Source: Pleurotus djamor
Lineage: Eukaryota > Basidiomycota > Agaricomycetes > Agaricales > Pleurotaceae
Assembly: GCA_029747585.1 (NCBI GenBank)
Contig: JAPEVF010000013.1
Coordinates: 124,001 to 188,000, forward strand
Direction of reading: 5' to 3'
DNA length: 64,000 nt
Shown here: one piece after another, positions 1 to 11,808 of the stretch
Position numbering within the stretch: position 1 is the stretch's first letter
How the letters are laid out: each line of letters starts with the position of its first letter
Made by a program: the position numbers and the translations under genes
The notes under the pieces: model-generated
Told to the model about the DNA's origin: nothing
Seen by the model: only the letters and a program-made list of their open reading frames with translations
Database searches by the model: none

Positions 1-156
1 AGTATCCCAACTCTTGGTCGTGTAGATTACGGATTGAGGATTGTTCCCTCCGGGCGCCTATTGAGACCTTCTCTGGTTCTTCTACTTCCACCTCGGGTGC
101 GTCTGTGTAAGAACACGCACAGTCGGATTACTTCCTCTCCGATCTCACCATTGAAA

Positions 157-1710
157 ATGGCTCCTCGTTCCATTTCCGTTTGCCCAACTGAGGTCCTCGA
201 GGCTATCCTGATCCATCTTAACTGGAGGGATCTTCTCAAACTCCGCGCGGTTCGTTTTTGCTTTTCTACTTTTTACCCAAGAGTTAACCCGATAAGTGAC
301 GAAACTAGACGTGTAAACCATTCTATCATGCATCGAGGCTGCTCAGCGTGTGGCGCGCTCAGCTTGCTCGACTCTCTGACTCTTACTCCGTCCCCATCGT
401 CCCTCCGAGACCGCTCGATTCCTATACGTCACAGGATCTTGAAAGACTTGTAACGAGATGGCTCAAGGCCGAGTTTATCTGGAACCCTCATAAACAGCTC
501 GAAAAACCTGATCTCCGTCGCATACGACAGGCAGGCAATGAGTTCCCGTTTCCACGTACTGCTTTGGTCGAGGGTGGTCGATGGCTACTTTCCAATCTTG
601 AAGCTGACGGTGGAAATGTCTTCGCCAGCAACGTGGAATCCGCGGAAATGGACTCGAGGATCTTAGTTGAAAACTCGGTCAGCTCAAGTATCGCAGAAAT
701 ATACACCGATCTTGATCACTCCTCGCAACCCGTGGCCATCCATCTTGCGATCTCGTATGTCTTCTGTTGAGTCGGGTCTTTTGTGAAATTTACTTGAATG
801 CTTGCTCATTTTCTCATCCTTGGTTAATCGTAGACGAAGGCGNTTTTTAGTCCAGGTAGGGTTGAAATATGGCGCGTCATTGAAACCGCAGGACCGGACA
901 CCTCGTTACACCTTTCAGCAAGCCGAACAAATACGTTCTCTACCGGAGTTCTCGTCGATACCAAACATATCTCGTCTTTCTTCGGTTCATTATATGCTTG
1001 TTTTGTGGATGTTGAATGTACCCAGGTTGAAGTATACGATTGGCGGTATTCTGTCACCAATCGACCCAAGAAGTCTACCCTCTCCATCGACCCGAAATAC
1101 CGCGCGGTGAGTCCTATACTCAAACAAACCAAAGGTTGGCTACTGATTGCTTCATCTCCAGACGAGTTTAAAGCTACTCGCTGACGGAAACCTACTGGTG
1201 TACGGCCAACATTCGATATGTGTGTTATCTGTGCCAGAGACATCCTATGATGTCTCGGACTCGGACTCGCACAGTAACACACCATTGCTCAATAACCCGC
1301 TGTATGAGTGGACCTTGGGCGACGAGGGAGAAATTATCACCGGAAGTGCTGCTTCCTCAACCATGGTGGCAACTGGTCGCACGTATCTCAACATCGCCAC
1401 GTCCCGTGGTATATACTCCCTTTCCATGGAAGATGCCTTTCTTTCTGTCACGGCTCTGATCACCAATGATTCTCCTCCAAGTGTTTTCGCTCTGGGAATG
1501 CATCGCGCCGTGGCCTTCTCAAATCGGTCACTTGACAGTAATACCCTAGGCCTCTACTCTTTGCGGGCGAAAGATCAGACTGCTATTGTCAAAATTGATT
1601 GGGACTTTGATGAGTCCGAATCCGTCATACTTATAGATGAATGGACTGGGAGAATTGTGGTATTTTCGGTACTAAATGAAGCTTTTACCTTACTTCATTT
1701 TGTACGATGA
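157..1710 (+). CDS. F-box protein F1 (family with EGGRWLL / DEW[ST]GR module)
   Basis: Four exons: 157-249, 309-765, 834-1106 and 1162-1710. Exon 1 encodes an F-box-like helix pair (PTEVLEAILIHLNWRDLLKL), the segment that in known F-box proteins binds Skp1 of the SCF ubiquitin ligase. Exon 2 continues with the family block CKPFYHASRLLSVW, then RWLKAEFIWNP and LVEGGRWLL. Exon 3 holds GRVEIWRVIE and EVYDWR, and exon 4 holds LGMHRA and IDEWTGR near the C terminus. The second intron starts with GTTGAG, as in all paralogs here. An N at 843 breaks the frame; without it the exon reads EGVFSPGRVEIW, as the paralogs predict. The frame is open upstream to position 34, so a longer N terminus is possible. 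The substrate is unknown; F-box assignment is by pattern and by comparison with seven paralogs in the window. Confidence 0.8.
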
Positions 1711-1849
1711 CGAAGGTGGTTTATCTCGTAGCCGTTCATCGTTAAGTTCGCCGTCTTACCATCTAGGCCATATACATCCTTCACCTTCATTTTCTTAAAT
1801 TAACCCGCTTGTTTTCGCTTTTCCCTCCGTCAACCACAGTACGACTTCA

Positions 1850-2379
1850 CTCGCCCCAGAAGGAGTTGCAACGAAGTTTCCGCTGTTCCTTCAATCAATT
1901 CTAGGTGCATTTATGCAAAGTGTATGGAAGCATGATAGAGTACAGCGGGACACAGTTGCATCATTGGGGGACGACCGTATACTTGGGCTTGAGCCATTGC
2001 CCCGTGCCGAAGAGAGGGCTGGCCCATTAAGTCAACGGTAGAGTCAATCTAGAATGATACAGGACATATAGTACTTACTGTTTAGAAGGCCATGTATTGA
2101 CTCGAACTCGTATAATTATCTGAGTACACGTGTCTTCCTCCGTTGGCTGCGGGTCTCAAGGCACAGCTCGAATTCGGTCCGAGTGCCCTGCATTTGGAGC
2201 ATGGGTACACACCAAAATGGTACATCGCTAAAGGGACAGTAGGAGCGCAACCATTGTCTGACGGCACCCCGATTTGGCAGTGGCCACCGCATCTTAAAGG
2301 GGAATTCAAATTGCCTTTTGTGGGCAACAAAGAACGATTGTCTGAGCTTGAAAATGCTGTTGAGGCGAAAGGTCATTGA
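1850..2379 (+). other. Possible short gene or coding remnant, unidentified
   Basis: Between F1 and the K1 kinase (1711-2600) two stretches look coding. One is an open frame from about 1850 to 2042 reading through FPLFLQSILGAFMQSVW. The other, 2126-2379, reads CLPPLAAGLKAQLEFGPSAL and later PIWQWPPHLKGEFKLPFVG and ends at a stop. They could be two exons of one gene or remains of one. There is no good start codon and I recognise no family. The rest of the interval shows nothing clear. Confidence 0.25.
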
Positions 2380-2578
2380 CTGTGGGAAATGTTTACTGAC
2401 CGTGTGAACGCATGTTGATCAATTGTGGCCCTGATCCAACCATTGTTCGCCCAACTTGGCTCTGCACCACAACGATCGCTACCTTCGTGAGCCACCCCCA
2501 CCTCATCCTATTGTGGTAATCCTCTGACTGTGGCCCCAGGGTCGAACGTGAACTTCATTCCACCCATTATCTCCTCGA

Positions 2579-2586
2579 TATAAATA
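2579..2586 (+). promoter_or_regulatory. TATA-like box before FunK1 gene K1
   Basis: TATAAATA lies 19 bp before the first candidate ATG of K1 (2605). If it is a true TATA element, transcription would start near or after that ATG and translation may begin at a later ATG. Confidence 0.3.
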
Positions 2587-2604
2587 GGTCTTAACTTGAA
2601 CGAC

Positions 2605-5463
2605 ATGATGTCTTCCTCCTCTTCCTCCGCTGCCTCTTCGCGATACTTCTCCTCGTCTTCATCTTCAACGTCTTATAGTAGTGATAGTAGCGAGAGCTTC
2701 TACTCTGATATCAGTGAGCCTTCCCTTTACTTTTTCTTCCATTTCTCGTCTCACGCGAAGAGCTTCAGTGTCTACCCCCCAGAAGCAGGGCATCGCGTCG
2801 CTCTCGGAATCACGTCAAACCGCCAAAGTTCTGAGGATCGAGTTGAAGAACGAATACAAAGATATTACTCACAATGGCATCTCGCTTGATGGCCTTGTTC
2901 AAGCTTCCTTTGGGCTGACCGCCGAAGACATAGCGGATATCCGCTCGAAGACTTGGTCCCTCAACGCCGAGCACCTCGCCGCCTATACACGCTTGGTTGA
3001 CGCGCATGCTCGCGAAGATGACCGCTATGTCCCTCTTCAAGGAATCTTGGATGGCGTCATTGCAGACATCACTCAGGGCCAGCCGGGTCTGTATCTGCAC
3101 ATCAATGGAAAGCAGCGGTTGAAAACCAGTATCGACAGTTTACTTGGTCCTGACGGATTCTTCTCTTGGGAAGAATCTAAGAAGATACAATGGCTGTTCA
3201 TCAAGGCTTACTTGGAGGTCAAGGTCAAGAGGAACACCTCTTCCTTTTCCTCCCCTCATGGNCGATGATGTCTTCGGTGCCTCATCCCAAGTACTCCCTT
3301 CCATTGCGGAGTCCGGATCTCAGACTGCTGTCGCCTCCCAGGCATCCGATCAGCAGATCTTCTCCGATGTCGCTAGCACTGGCTCCCGCAAGCGAGCTTC
3401 AGATGAACCCGAGTCTAGCAGACCAACGAAGAAGGTGCGCACCTCGAAGAAAGCAAGATCCTCTAAGGTCAAAGTCAAATACAACCCCATTCTATCTGAC
3501 GAAGAACAGATGGCTGTCTACAGTATGGAATGTCTTGTCGCTGGATCTCGCCGCTGGGCCTTTGGTGTCCACATCCGCGACTTTGATGTATCCCTCTGGT
3601 ACTTTGACAGAGTCGGAGCCATCCAAACAGAACCTTTCGACTTTGTCAAGGATCCATCAAGCCTGGTTTTGCTCATGACTGCGTTGCATCGCTGCACCCC
3701 TGCTCAAGCTGGTTTTGAAACAACCATTTTCCCTCCCATTACAACGGGTGATCCCTCTATGGAGTCGGTCACTCCCCCTACCACAGCAAGCGATCCCCCC
3801 GNCGTCGGTCACTCCTCCCAACGCAACAAACGATTCCTCTGCATCTCTCTCTCTTCCCAACACAACAAGCGACCCCTCTGCATCGCTCTCTCCTCCCACA
3901 CGCCCGCCTGTGAACTATGAAGGCTCTTACATCGTTGTTCCCAAGTCAATTCAGCAACTCACCGCGGAAGATCGTCGCTATCGTGTGGACGACGCGAAGC
4001 CTTTATACACCTATCGCGGAGCCGTTGGCCGAGGGACGACCGTCTACGCCGTCAAAACTACAAAGGGCCGCAACCAACATCTTGAAGCTATCGTCAAGTA
4101 TAGCTTCCCATCGCTTGAACGACCTGTCCTCGAAGCTTCCATGGTTCGCCGATTACGCACCTGCGAAGCAATGAAAGACATGCGCAAGTATCTCCCCAGG
4201 GTCATCCAGGCTCGTGTCTTTTCCTTGAGACACATGTACTACCCACGATTCGCTGTTGATGGGCTCGCTGAACTTGCGAAAGAAGAACACCGCCGAATGA
4301 CCATGATGGTGATGCCGCGTTACAAACATCTCTGGGAGGTCACTTGCCTCGAGCACTTTAAGACTATTTTCGTTGATTACATTAAATGTGAGTCACTACC
4401 GTTTCGACCGTATCCTAATCTTTCCTCATGATTTTCCTTAGGCCACTATCATGCTTACGCCTTTGGAAATGTCCTTCATCGAGATATCAGCATCAATAAC
4501 CTCTTTTGGGTCTACGAGGACGAAGACATCGATCCCAGTGCTGACGAAGAAGAGGAATACATCTACTACCCCGTGGAATGTGTGGGCCCCGAATGGGACA
4601 TCAAGAAAGCAGAATCGACCCCCATTGAAGATGCTGGAAACTCTGAAAATGGACCAAAGGTCGCTTCTTCGCCCTCAGACGGCTCTGCTCCGACGGAGGC
4701 TTCCTCTGGACCCATATCTCAGCCACTTCCGACCTCGGGGGAGCCCGAAGACCTAACCGCCGACCTACTTGACCCGAATAAACTCAACTTTGACGTGAAG
4801 AGCGATTACGATGCATATGTCGATTCCAGTCCCCAGCCGGGACACAAGCAGGCTAATAACGACATGTCCTCGACTACGGGCAAGCAAACGGATACAAAGA
4901 GAAAAGTGCGCGGGATTGTCGGTGACTGGGATTTAGCCTCACCTGTGGTAGGCGGTCACGTTCATCGTTCTGCCTCCAAACATCGCACGGGGACTCAGCC
5001 GTTCATGGCCCAAGATCTTCTAGATCCCTCGCCTCCTGCACATCTCTATCGACATGACCTAGAATCCTTCTTCTATGTCCTCCTTTGGTGCCCGTGCATG
5101 ATTCACTTCGATCTCCAGGGCAACAGACGCCTGAAGGGGACCCATCCCTTGTCTGCTTGGGAGCAGGATCTTGAACCAAACAGCACAGCAAAATCATCGT
5201 TGTCGCAACTCAGGACCTGGGATCGACTGATGGAGAGCGTGCAGCAACCATTTGTTCCCCTCATCAAGGAATGGTTAAATGGTCTAGCTGTCATATTCAG
5301 CCAGGGTTTCGCCGCACGCACAAAACAAATCGCTGATGGAATGAAGGGCCTCCCCCCCGACCCGAATTATAAGGACGAGACACTTGGAGGTAACGTTACC
5401 TATGAAGAGTTCATGGAAGTCCTTACCGGTACTCCGGTCTCGCCTCCCACCCAAGTTTTATGA
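2605..5463 (+). CDS. FunK1-type protein kinase-like K1 (divergent copy)
   Basis: A fungal-specific kinase-like protein of the FunK1 group. Exon 1 (2605-2713) encodes a Ser-rich leader. An intron at 2714-2762 joins in frame to SVSTPQKQGIASLSESRQ. After a Ser/Pro-rich linker the kinase part has a glycine-rich-loop-like YRGAVGRGTTVYAVK (about 4010-4055), the ATP-binding lysine candidate in AIVKYSF, the catalytic loop HRDISINN after the 4388-4441 intron, a DWD triplet (GDWDLASPV) in place of DFG, and the FunK1 C-lobe signature RHDLESFFYVLLW. Ns at 3262 and 3802 each shift the frame by one; deleting them gives one continuous protein. It differs strongly from K2-K5 in the rest of the window: there is no MDDINE first exon and a long acidic insert follows the HRD loop. 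All kinase motifs are present, so it may be active. The start codon is uncertain (2605 or 2608). Confidence 0.8.
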
Positions 5464-5782
5464 GCTCTAAACAGTTACTCAGAGTGCACCTCCACTCTTA
5501 GAGTGGACTTGGAGTAGACTTCAGTATCTCTCTCGTCACCTTTCCTTTCTAATTTTTCGTCCTTATCCCACCCTGTACTCTGTTTGTTCTTTAATGGTAT
5601 TCTCCTTCACCCTCCTACACATCGGGCCTCAGAGCATCATGGGTAGGTCTCACAAGCACTGTCGGTACCTCGTCAAATCTCAAACAAGCGCCGGACAGGC
5701 GGCCGGCCCCTCAGGCCTCAGGACCTGAAATGGAACATTCTCAGACTCTCACTCAGCCAGTATCACGATTATTCACGACACA

Positions 5783-7338
5783 ATGGCCTCTTTATCTTCG
5801 CTCCCTTTTGACATCCTTGAGGCTTTGACAGGATACCTCGGATGGAGAGATATACTTCAAGTTCGAGTTGTGAGTCATTTTATTCCAAATCGACTTTGCA
5901 TCCATTGCGAATACTCAATCAGGCCATCTAGGTGTGCTGTGCGTTTCATGACACTTCGAAATCCCTCTGCGTATGGAAGGCACAGTTTTCTCAGCTATCA
6001 AGCTCATATCATGCACCAATCATTCCACCAAAGCCACTCAGTTCATACACGCCCAATGAACTTGAGGAGTTTGTCATAAGATGGGAGAAATAAGATTTTG
6101 TCTGGGCTCCTCAAACCCTTATCAGACCACCCACTCACTGTCCCATTCCATTAACCTCCGACACATACACCAAGGCCGCCCTGGTTGAAGGTGGTCGTTG
6201 GCTCCTTACAAGTCATGAACCAGACGACGAATCCGTCTATGCCCATGACTTGGATTCGGCTGGCATGACTCCATGTTTATTGGTAGATAGCAAGACGAAC
6301 ATGGATCCGCTGTGCGATCTTACCGTAACGGATCTACACGTCGACAGAGACCGCAATTCAGGCACCTTAGCTTTCAACGTTTCAACCTCCGCGTCGCCTA
6401 CGAACACTGTTGAGTATATTTGTCCTTACAATCTTCGTGGGAGAAGTTCAACGTTCCCACCACACTCATCTCACAGATGGCGGCACCCCGGATAGAGGCA
6501 GAGTCGAAATTTGGCGTGTTCAAGAGGACTCCAGTGACTCCAAGCTTTCAGCTGTCCGTATAACTGTGTTCCACACTGACATTGACATATCGCGGTACTT
6601 CATGACTTCCTTTTTGGGATCTTGGTACCTACCTTCAACGATTATTTCGATCGAATCAAGATATTCGACTGGACAAAACCCTGCGATGAAATCTACCCTG
6701 AGGAAATTGTGTATCTGGGACATGTGAGCCACAAGCTTCTTGCACCTCTGCCCTTTGAAATGCTTTTCTGACGCCCGCCTCAGAGACATCTAAAGCTCCT
6801 ACCAGGCCACAAATTACTGGTGTATGACAGTCGTTCCCTTCGCGTGCTTTCGTTAATGGACGAGGGCGATCAACTCAGCCCTACTCCCGTGACTCTGTTG
6901 GATTTGAATCTCGAACCCAACGAGGACATATGCTTATCGGCCGCGCTATCACCAACTCTAACGTCAGCTGGCAATGCCCACGTCAATATCGCAACCACAC
7001 AAGGCATCTACTCCATACTAATAGGCCCGGAGACATCTGTGACCGTTGAAAAGTTGATTACTCAGAAATTCAGTCCACGTCATCACTTTGCTCTTGGGAC
7101 ACATAGAGCCTTCGTCGCTCCTATAGCGCCTACGTCGAAGAGCACCTATCACAAGTTTGTCCTTGGGTTCTACTCGTCAAACAGTGGTTCTTACTCCGCC
7201 TCGGTCAAACGCTACGAAGATGCCCATATCCTTGCAGGATATGGTTCTCCACTGCTCTTAGACGAGTTTAGTGGCAAGATCGTACAGTATTCGGAGCGTC
7301 TTCGTAGTCTTTCTCTGCTAAAATTCACTAGAACCTAG
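5783..7338 (+). pseudogene. F-box family copy F2, broken by a stop and frameshifts
   Basis: The F-box exon from 5783 reads MASLSSLPFDILEALTGYLG with WRDILQVRV, and splices (3' site near 5932) to the family block VCCAFHDTSKSLCVWKAQFS. The frame then meets an in-frame TAA at 6091-6093 inside the conserved RWxKxxFxW block (RWEK, stop, DFVWAP). Downstream, KAALVEGGRWLLTS is intact, but an 8-bp tandem duplication (TTTCAACG/TTTCAACC, 6372-6387) shifts the frame just before the second intron, and another frame change is needed near 6630 to read IKIFDW. The last exon, from about 6784 to 7338, stays open with LGTHRA and LLDEFSGK. Three independent lesions make this a pseudogene, though a recent one, since every family block is still readable. 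Confidence 0.75.
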
Positions 7339-7439
7339 ATGGATGCTTTGTCTCTCTATCTATGCCTATATTTTGAAAACCAATCTTCAAGGAACATTGG
7401 GAAACTCTGCGATGCACCTATAGTATAGTTGTTTTACGT

Positions 7440-7757
7440 TCAATACGACCCAATGGGGAGTTCGCAGCACAGATAACATCCATCCTTCTCCGCAGGTGGA
7501 CGAAGGTATTGTCCAGCAGCGCAGACGTGGTCTGGACCGAAGCACGCCATCAAGCATCGCTGAGGCGGTGGTGGTGAGATGACCTTGCAGCATGTGTAAC
7601 AATCGCCTCCATCAGGAGGTGGTAACAAGAACTGTCCAACGGTGCAAATGTGGTCTTTGGGGAAACATGCGTGCGTACAGACTTGCGGTGGTGGCAGGAG
7701 CTGGGCTTGGACACTAGCCGCAACGAAGGCGGCCGCGAGGAGTGAATTTCCGAGCAT
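7440..7757 (-). CDS. Small secreted cysteine-rich protein with two repeated modules
   Basis: The 105-aa product starts MLGNSLLAAAFVAASVQAQ, a clear signal peptide with likely cleavage after AQ. The mature part consists of two similar units. The first runs VCTHACFPKDHICTVGQFL then PPPDGGDCYTCC; the second RCLMACFGPDHVCAAGQYL then PPAEKDGCYLCC. Each unit has five cysteines in the order C-x3-C-x6-C-x12/13-C-x2-C-C (spacings approximate), preceded by a Pro run. The frame is open upstream to 7871 but the signal peptide fixes the start at 7757. It lies tail-to-tail with F2, whose 3' end is 102 bp away. I recognise no named family. A role outside the cell (wall, defence or effector-like) is inferred only from secretion and cysteine content. 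Confidence 0.75.
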   Translation of the reverse strand: MLGNSLLAAAFVAASVQAQLLPPPQVCTHACFPKDHICTVGQFLLPPPDGGDCYTCCKVISPPPPQRCLMACFGPDHVCAAGQYLRPPAEKDGCYLCCELPIGSY

Positions 7758-8236
7758 TTTGGTCACTTGGTGGATGTTTCTGAAAGATAGATGCCTTGTC
7801 AAAAGCATAAAGGAAGAAGGGGAAGACGACGTACCTGTCGATGGGACAGATCGAACTTGAGGGAATGCCACATCACTGAGATGTATTCCATTTATGTTCT
7901 CCCCCTTCGCAGGGCCAAGAAGTTATGTGAAGCCTGGTTTTCCCCGCAGCGATGCGTCTGTCAAGTCATCAATTCAGTGAAAGGGTCTGGCGGTTGACAC
8001 GATTTTCCATGCGTAAGTCGAACCGAACTTGGCAGGTACGGTCAGATACGTGGGTGGGGTTGACGTGGGTACCTGAGAGTGGCGTTGGTCGGCTGCCAAT
8101 CTTGGAAGTAAATACGAGCGCTGATCGGTCGACACCTCGCAAGATGGGGTGTCAAACATGCGCGACTGGAATTTGATATTTTTACAAGCTTCCTGTACAG
8201 TCAGATCCGGAATCACTTTTGATAAAAAGAAGAATG
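7758..8236. other. Intergenic, no gene seen
   Basis: This 479-bp stretch separates the start of the small secreted protein gene from the 3' end of F-box gene F3. It should hold the secreted protein's promoter. Open frames here are short and in no conserved family frame. Confidence 0.4.
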
Positions 8237-9786
8237 TCAAGGCAACGAATGTGTGGAAAATTCGGGGAGAACAATAGAACCGTTCGCAAGATAGTCTACG
8301 CTCCTTCCGCTCCATTCATCGATGACAGGAGATGGACCCCATCCCCTTGGTGCTTGATGATGATACTTCACTATGAGCCCGTCATGACGGGGAGTGCGAA
8401 AGCTAGCGATAATACGGCCTTCGTCCGGATTAGTAGTCGATCCGAAGGCTCGATGTGCTCCGAGCGCAAGCGGAGCTGCAGGATTGAATGGATGGAACAA
8501 CTTCGTGACAGATGCCACATTCCCCATCAAATGTAGGAGATCAAAGCCCGAGGAAGTCGCGAAGGTGATGTAGGTATCACCAGCAGAGTTCGTACAAGGT
8601 GTGGACATAATACCACCATTGACAGCAGCCTCGCTGCTGAGCTCGACAGAACAGACTGGGGCAGAGGACAGAGGCAGCGACTGGGGTAGCGGATCTTCCA
8701 GAGATTGATCAAGCGGCTCAGGGATGGGGTATACACAGATCGCTCTATTCCTTTGCGTCAGCAACCGGGGAGGGGAACCGGGCAACAACGTAAAATGGTT
8801 CTGACAAAGTGGTGAGCCAAAGGATAAGCTAAGTAAGGGTGTTAGCAAACCGGTGCATCCGACTCTCGGAACATAACAACGGATTTACGATGTTGAGACC
8901 CAGAGGATCGCCTCCAGTCGAAAACCTCTATGTACCTTAATCCAAGGAAGCGAGCATACCATAATCCAAGGAACGATGTAGCCATGTGGATGCCATTGTA
9001 GACTGTGGTAGAGACTGTAGAGATATGCGACGCAGAGAGCTGTCGTTGTTCAACGTGTTCAGTGACACGCCAGAATTCAACTCTCCTACAGTCGTCCATG
9101 GGATTAACTAAAAAAGGAGTGAGTGACTAGGACGCGTTGCTGCGATTGGTCATCACTCAACATGTATCAAACGACATGGCCAGGTCAAACGACAAGGCGG
9201 AAGAATTGTGATCCACATAGGAATGGATGGCGGAGGCGCACGAATCATCTGAGCTTGGCGGAATCAGGACGACCGACTCCACGTGTTGAGCGTCTGAATC
9301 CAAGAGATGCGCCATGATCGATCCTTGGTCTACATCATCAGTTGTAAGTAGCCAGCGGCCTCCTTCGATGAGTGTGACGCTGGAAGAATCCGACGCGGAT
9401 CGAACAAGACGATTTGAGGGCCTCGTCAGACAGACGGCAGGATCCCAGATGAATTCGCGCTTGTACCATCGTAGAACGACGTTCTCAAGCTCCTGAGAGG
9501 TGTACGCGTCCATAGGCCTCGGTAGACAGATAGGGATAATATACATATCAGAAAGTCGGAAAAATAGGTTGCGCCACACTGTGAAAGATTTGGACGCGTC
9601 GCAGATTACCTTGCAAGTCTAGTCAAGGATGTACTGATTAGGATACTATACAAGCTCATCGGATGGACAAGAAACTTACCGTGCGTGATCGCAGGACATC
9701 CTTCCAATCCAAGTAGGCAACCACTGCTTCAAGCAGTTCAAAGGGGAGGGTGAAGATATGTGTGCCAGGAGTTTCGGTATCTGGTA
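8237..9786 (-). CDS. F-box protein F3
   Basis: Minus-strand family member that appears intact in its four main blocks. The F-box exon (about 9680-9786) reads FTLPFELLEAVVAYLDWKDV and LRSRT. Exon 2 begins TCKVICDASKSFTVW and carries RWYKREFIWDP and LIEGGRWLL. Exon 3 has CRRVEFWRVTE and YIEVFDWRRS. Exon 4 starts NHFTLLPGSPPRLL and ends with LGAHRA, VIDEWSGR and FSTHSLP. The intron between exons 2 and 3 starts with GTTGAG. No ATG was found directly in frame upstream of the F-box: the frame runs back to about 9830 (PDASAALALVPDTETPG) and a further 5' exon is likely, so the 5' end given here is approximate. Confidence 0.7.
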
Positions 9787-10158
9787 CGAGAGCAAGAGCA
9801 GCTGACGCATCAGGTCTTCTGCAGCTCAAAGTACTCTGAGAAACCTTGCATACCTGGCATGACGGACGCGGTCAGTGATTGGATTGCAATCCATTCAATC
9901 GTTATACAAAAGGAAGGACTTGAAGGTCTAGACCGGCCCTGGATTGATCCAGAGAAGGGCAACCTGCCCAACCCGGACGAGTTTGAAGTCGACGGACCAA
10001 TGCCATGGAGTTCTTGAGCGAGATTCTTCTGGACTGTACAGAGTTTAGAAAGGTTGAATTATAGAATCTACAGTGCATTATGGCAATCAGGACGATGTTA
10101 ATAACTATGTTGCCCAGTAGAATTCCCGACCAGATGGCTATACGGGGAGGAAGATCAA

Positions 10159-11808
10159 TCAGTAAACCAATCGTGGTAAAATGATCAACGGAGGGCAACG
10201 TACGATGCTGTGTACTGGAGAGAGCATGGGGGGTATCGGGACGTCAACGGTCGATCTACGACCGGAAGCATGTATGGTATTGATAACGGTGGCCTCGGGC
10301 TGCGTGTAAACAGTCAACGTTAGCGATAGATCCATGGATGGATAGAGGAGGAAATTTACATACACCGCCTGCTACGAAACTAAGGATGGTATGGTTAGGA
10401 GGCGCTCGCGATGACTGCGAGCGTATTTCTTGTTCTTGGGTTACGCGGGCGTTCAAGCTGTTCAGAAGGGATTCTGTTCAGCATAGTGTGAATAGGAAGA
10501 TATAAATGAGCGTACGATGCTAATAAGCAGTTTGAGAAGACTGCGAGTGTGGTAAGAGGAAGCGTCAGAAGAGGCGAGCATTTAAGCGAGGAAAGCTGTA
10601 GCCGACCTTTCGTGATGGTACTGGATACAGCCATCCATATAACTAGCGCGCGTGTGCGATTATTAGTCAGGTGCGACGGGGAGAAGGGTATGGATATTCA
10701 CGATTTTGTCGAGAGAAAAGAAACTGAGGAATTCGTCAGTGGGACGAACATATCCTGGGGAACGAGCGTTTTACTCACGCAAAGGAGAGTGATAACGAAA
10801 GAGATACTGGAAAATAGACGAACATCAGAAAAACAGTCTACCAGTCAATGGGGTTAAGTACCTAGTGATCAACCCCGTCTCTATGCCAGGTATGGACGGT
10901 TAGTTGGGGTAAAATGAGCTACAGGAACACTCACGCAAAGTCCAAGCTATGATTCGATCAATTGTCATGATCAACCTGTGCTTCCGATGATCATCAGCAT
11001 CATATCAACATCCCACTGGGAAATTAGGCCCATATAGAGCTAGCACGTACGGGCCTTGTGTCGTCCGACTCCTGCTTTTCGCAAGGTAATAAAAGTTCGC
11101 TAGTGCGATAGCCAGATCAATGAACGCGCTAGCGCTGAACAGGGTTTCGAGAAGCCACCCGAACTGGTCTGTGAAGTGGGTGAACGAGGTCATGCGGAGC
11201 GCGTGAACAGAAATGTATAGCCAGCCCGCTAATCGGCAAAGAGCTAGCCCCCAACCAAGGAGAGCTGGGAGTAGATGCTTGGATAGGCGAAAGAAGCGTG
11301 AAACATAGAAAGACTGACAAAAGGAATAGATGAAGACGACGTGAGAAGACAGGAAGAGGGGAGGAATAGAGGGGAAATCGCACCTCCACGAGCGGCCCGA
11401 TACAGCTACTGATGAGGAATGAAACCCCTACAGAACGCGGGGGAGGCAAGAGGAGAGCAAGCTTGTTTTGGTGGTGGATAACGACGAGGTAGTAGATTCC
11501 ATGGAAGTGGGTCAAGAGTTGACCGAGCTCAAGACACCTAAAGAAGGATGTTGAGTCTAGGAAACGACAGTCGCTTGTACGACGCACCATATAGCACCAA
11601 CCTGAAAGCGTCTCTGGTCAATAGAGAAAGGCGGCAGAATTGAGTATGGACGTACCAGCAGCCGTGTTAGCCAATTGTCTCGAGCCTGGAAGTTACGATT
11701 ATACACGGCAACCTGGGCTGTCAAGACTCCAAAAAGACAGCCAGAAACCATGAACCCGATCTCCAGCGCCCCCAGTGTGAGGTCCAGTGAGGGATCACCC
11801 TGCGCCAT
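10159..11808 (-). CDS. DUF6534-type seven-TM membrane protein
   Basis: A basidiomycete integral membrane protein. The start at 11808 gives MAQGDPSLDLTLGALEIGFM then VSGCLFGVLTAQVAVYNRNF, the typical DUF6534 beginning (LGAxEIG ... LFGxxTxQxxxY). Later exons on the same strand read LELGQLLTHFHGIYYLVVIH, SASAFIDLAIALANFYYLAK followed by SRSRTTQG, MTIDRIIAWTLR, TGLITS, SISFVITLLC, SLLNSLNARVTQEQEIRSQ and a hydrophilic tail from about 10321 ending at 10159. The order and motifs (DxxIA...YYLxxxRS, TGL, NSLxxLNAR) match the family. One exon between about 10480 and 10640 could not be fixed, so the internal model is incomplete. The function of DUF6534 proteins is unknown; they sit in a membrane with 7 predicted helices. 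Confidence 0.75.

Noticed and set aside
9902..10198. Minus-strand frame with a hydrophobic stretch, as a separate membrane gene
   Set aside because: No start context or family motif; lies between the DUF6534-type 3' end and the F3 5' end.
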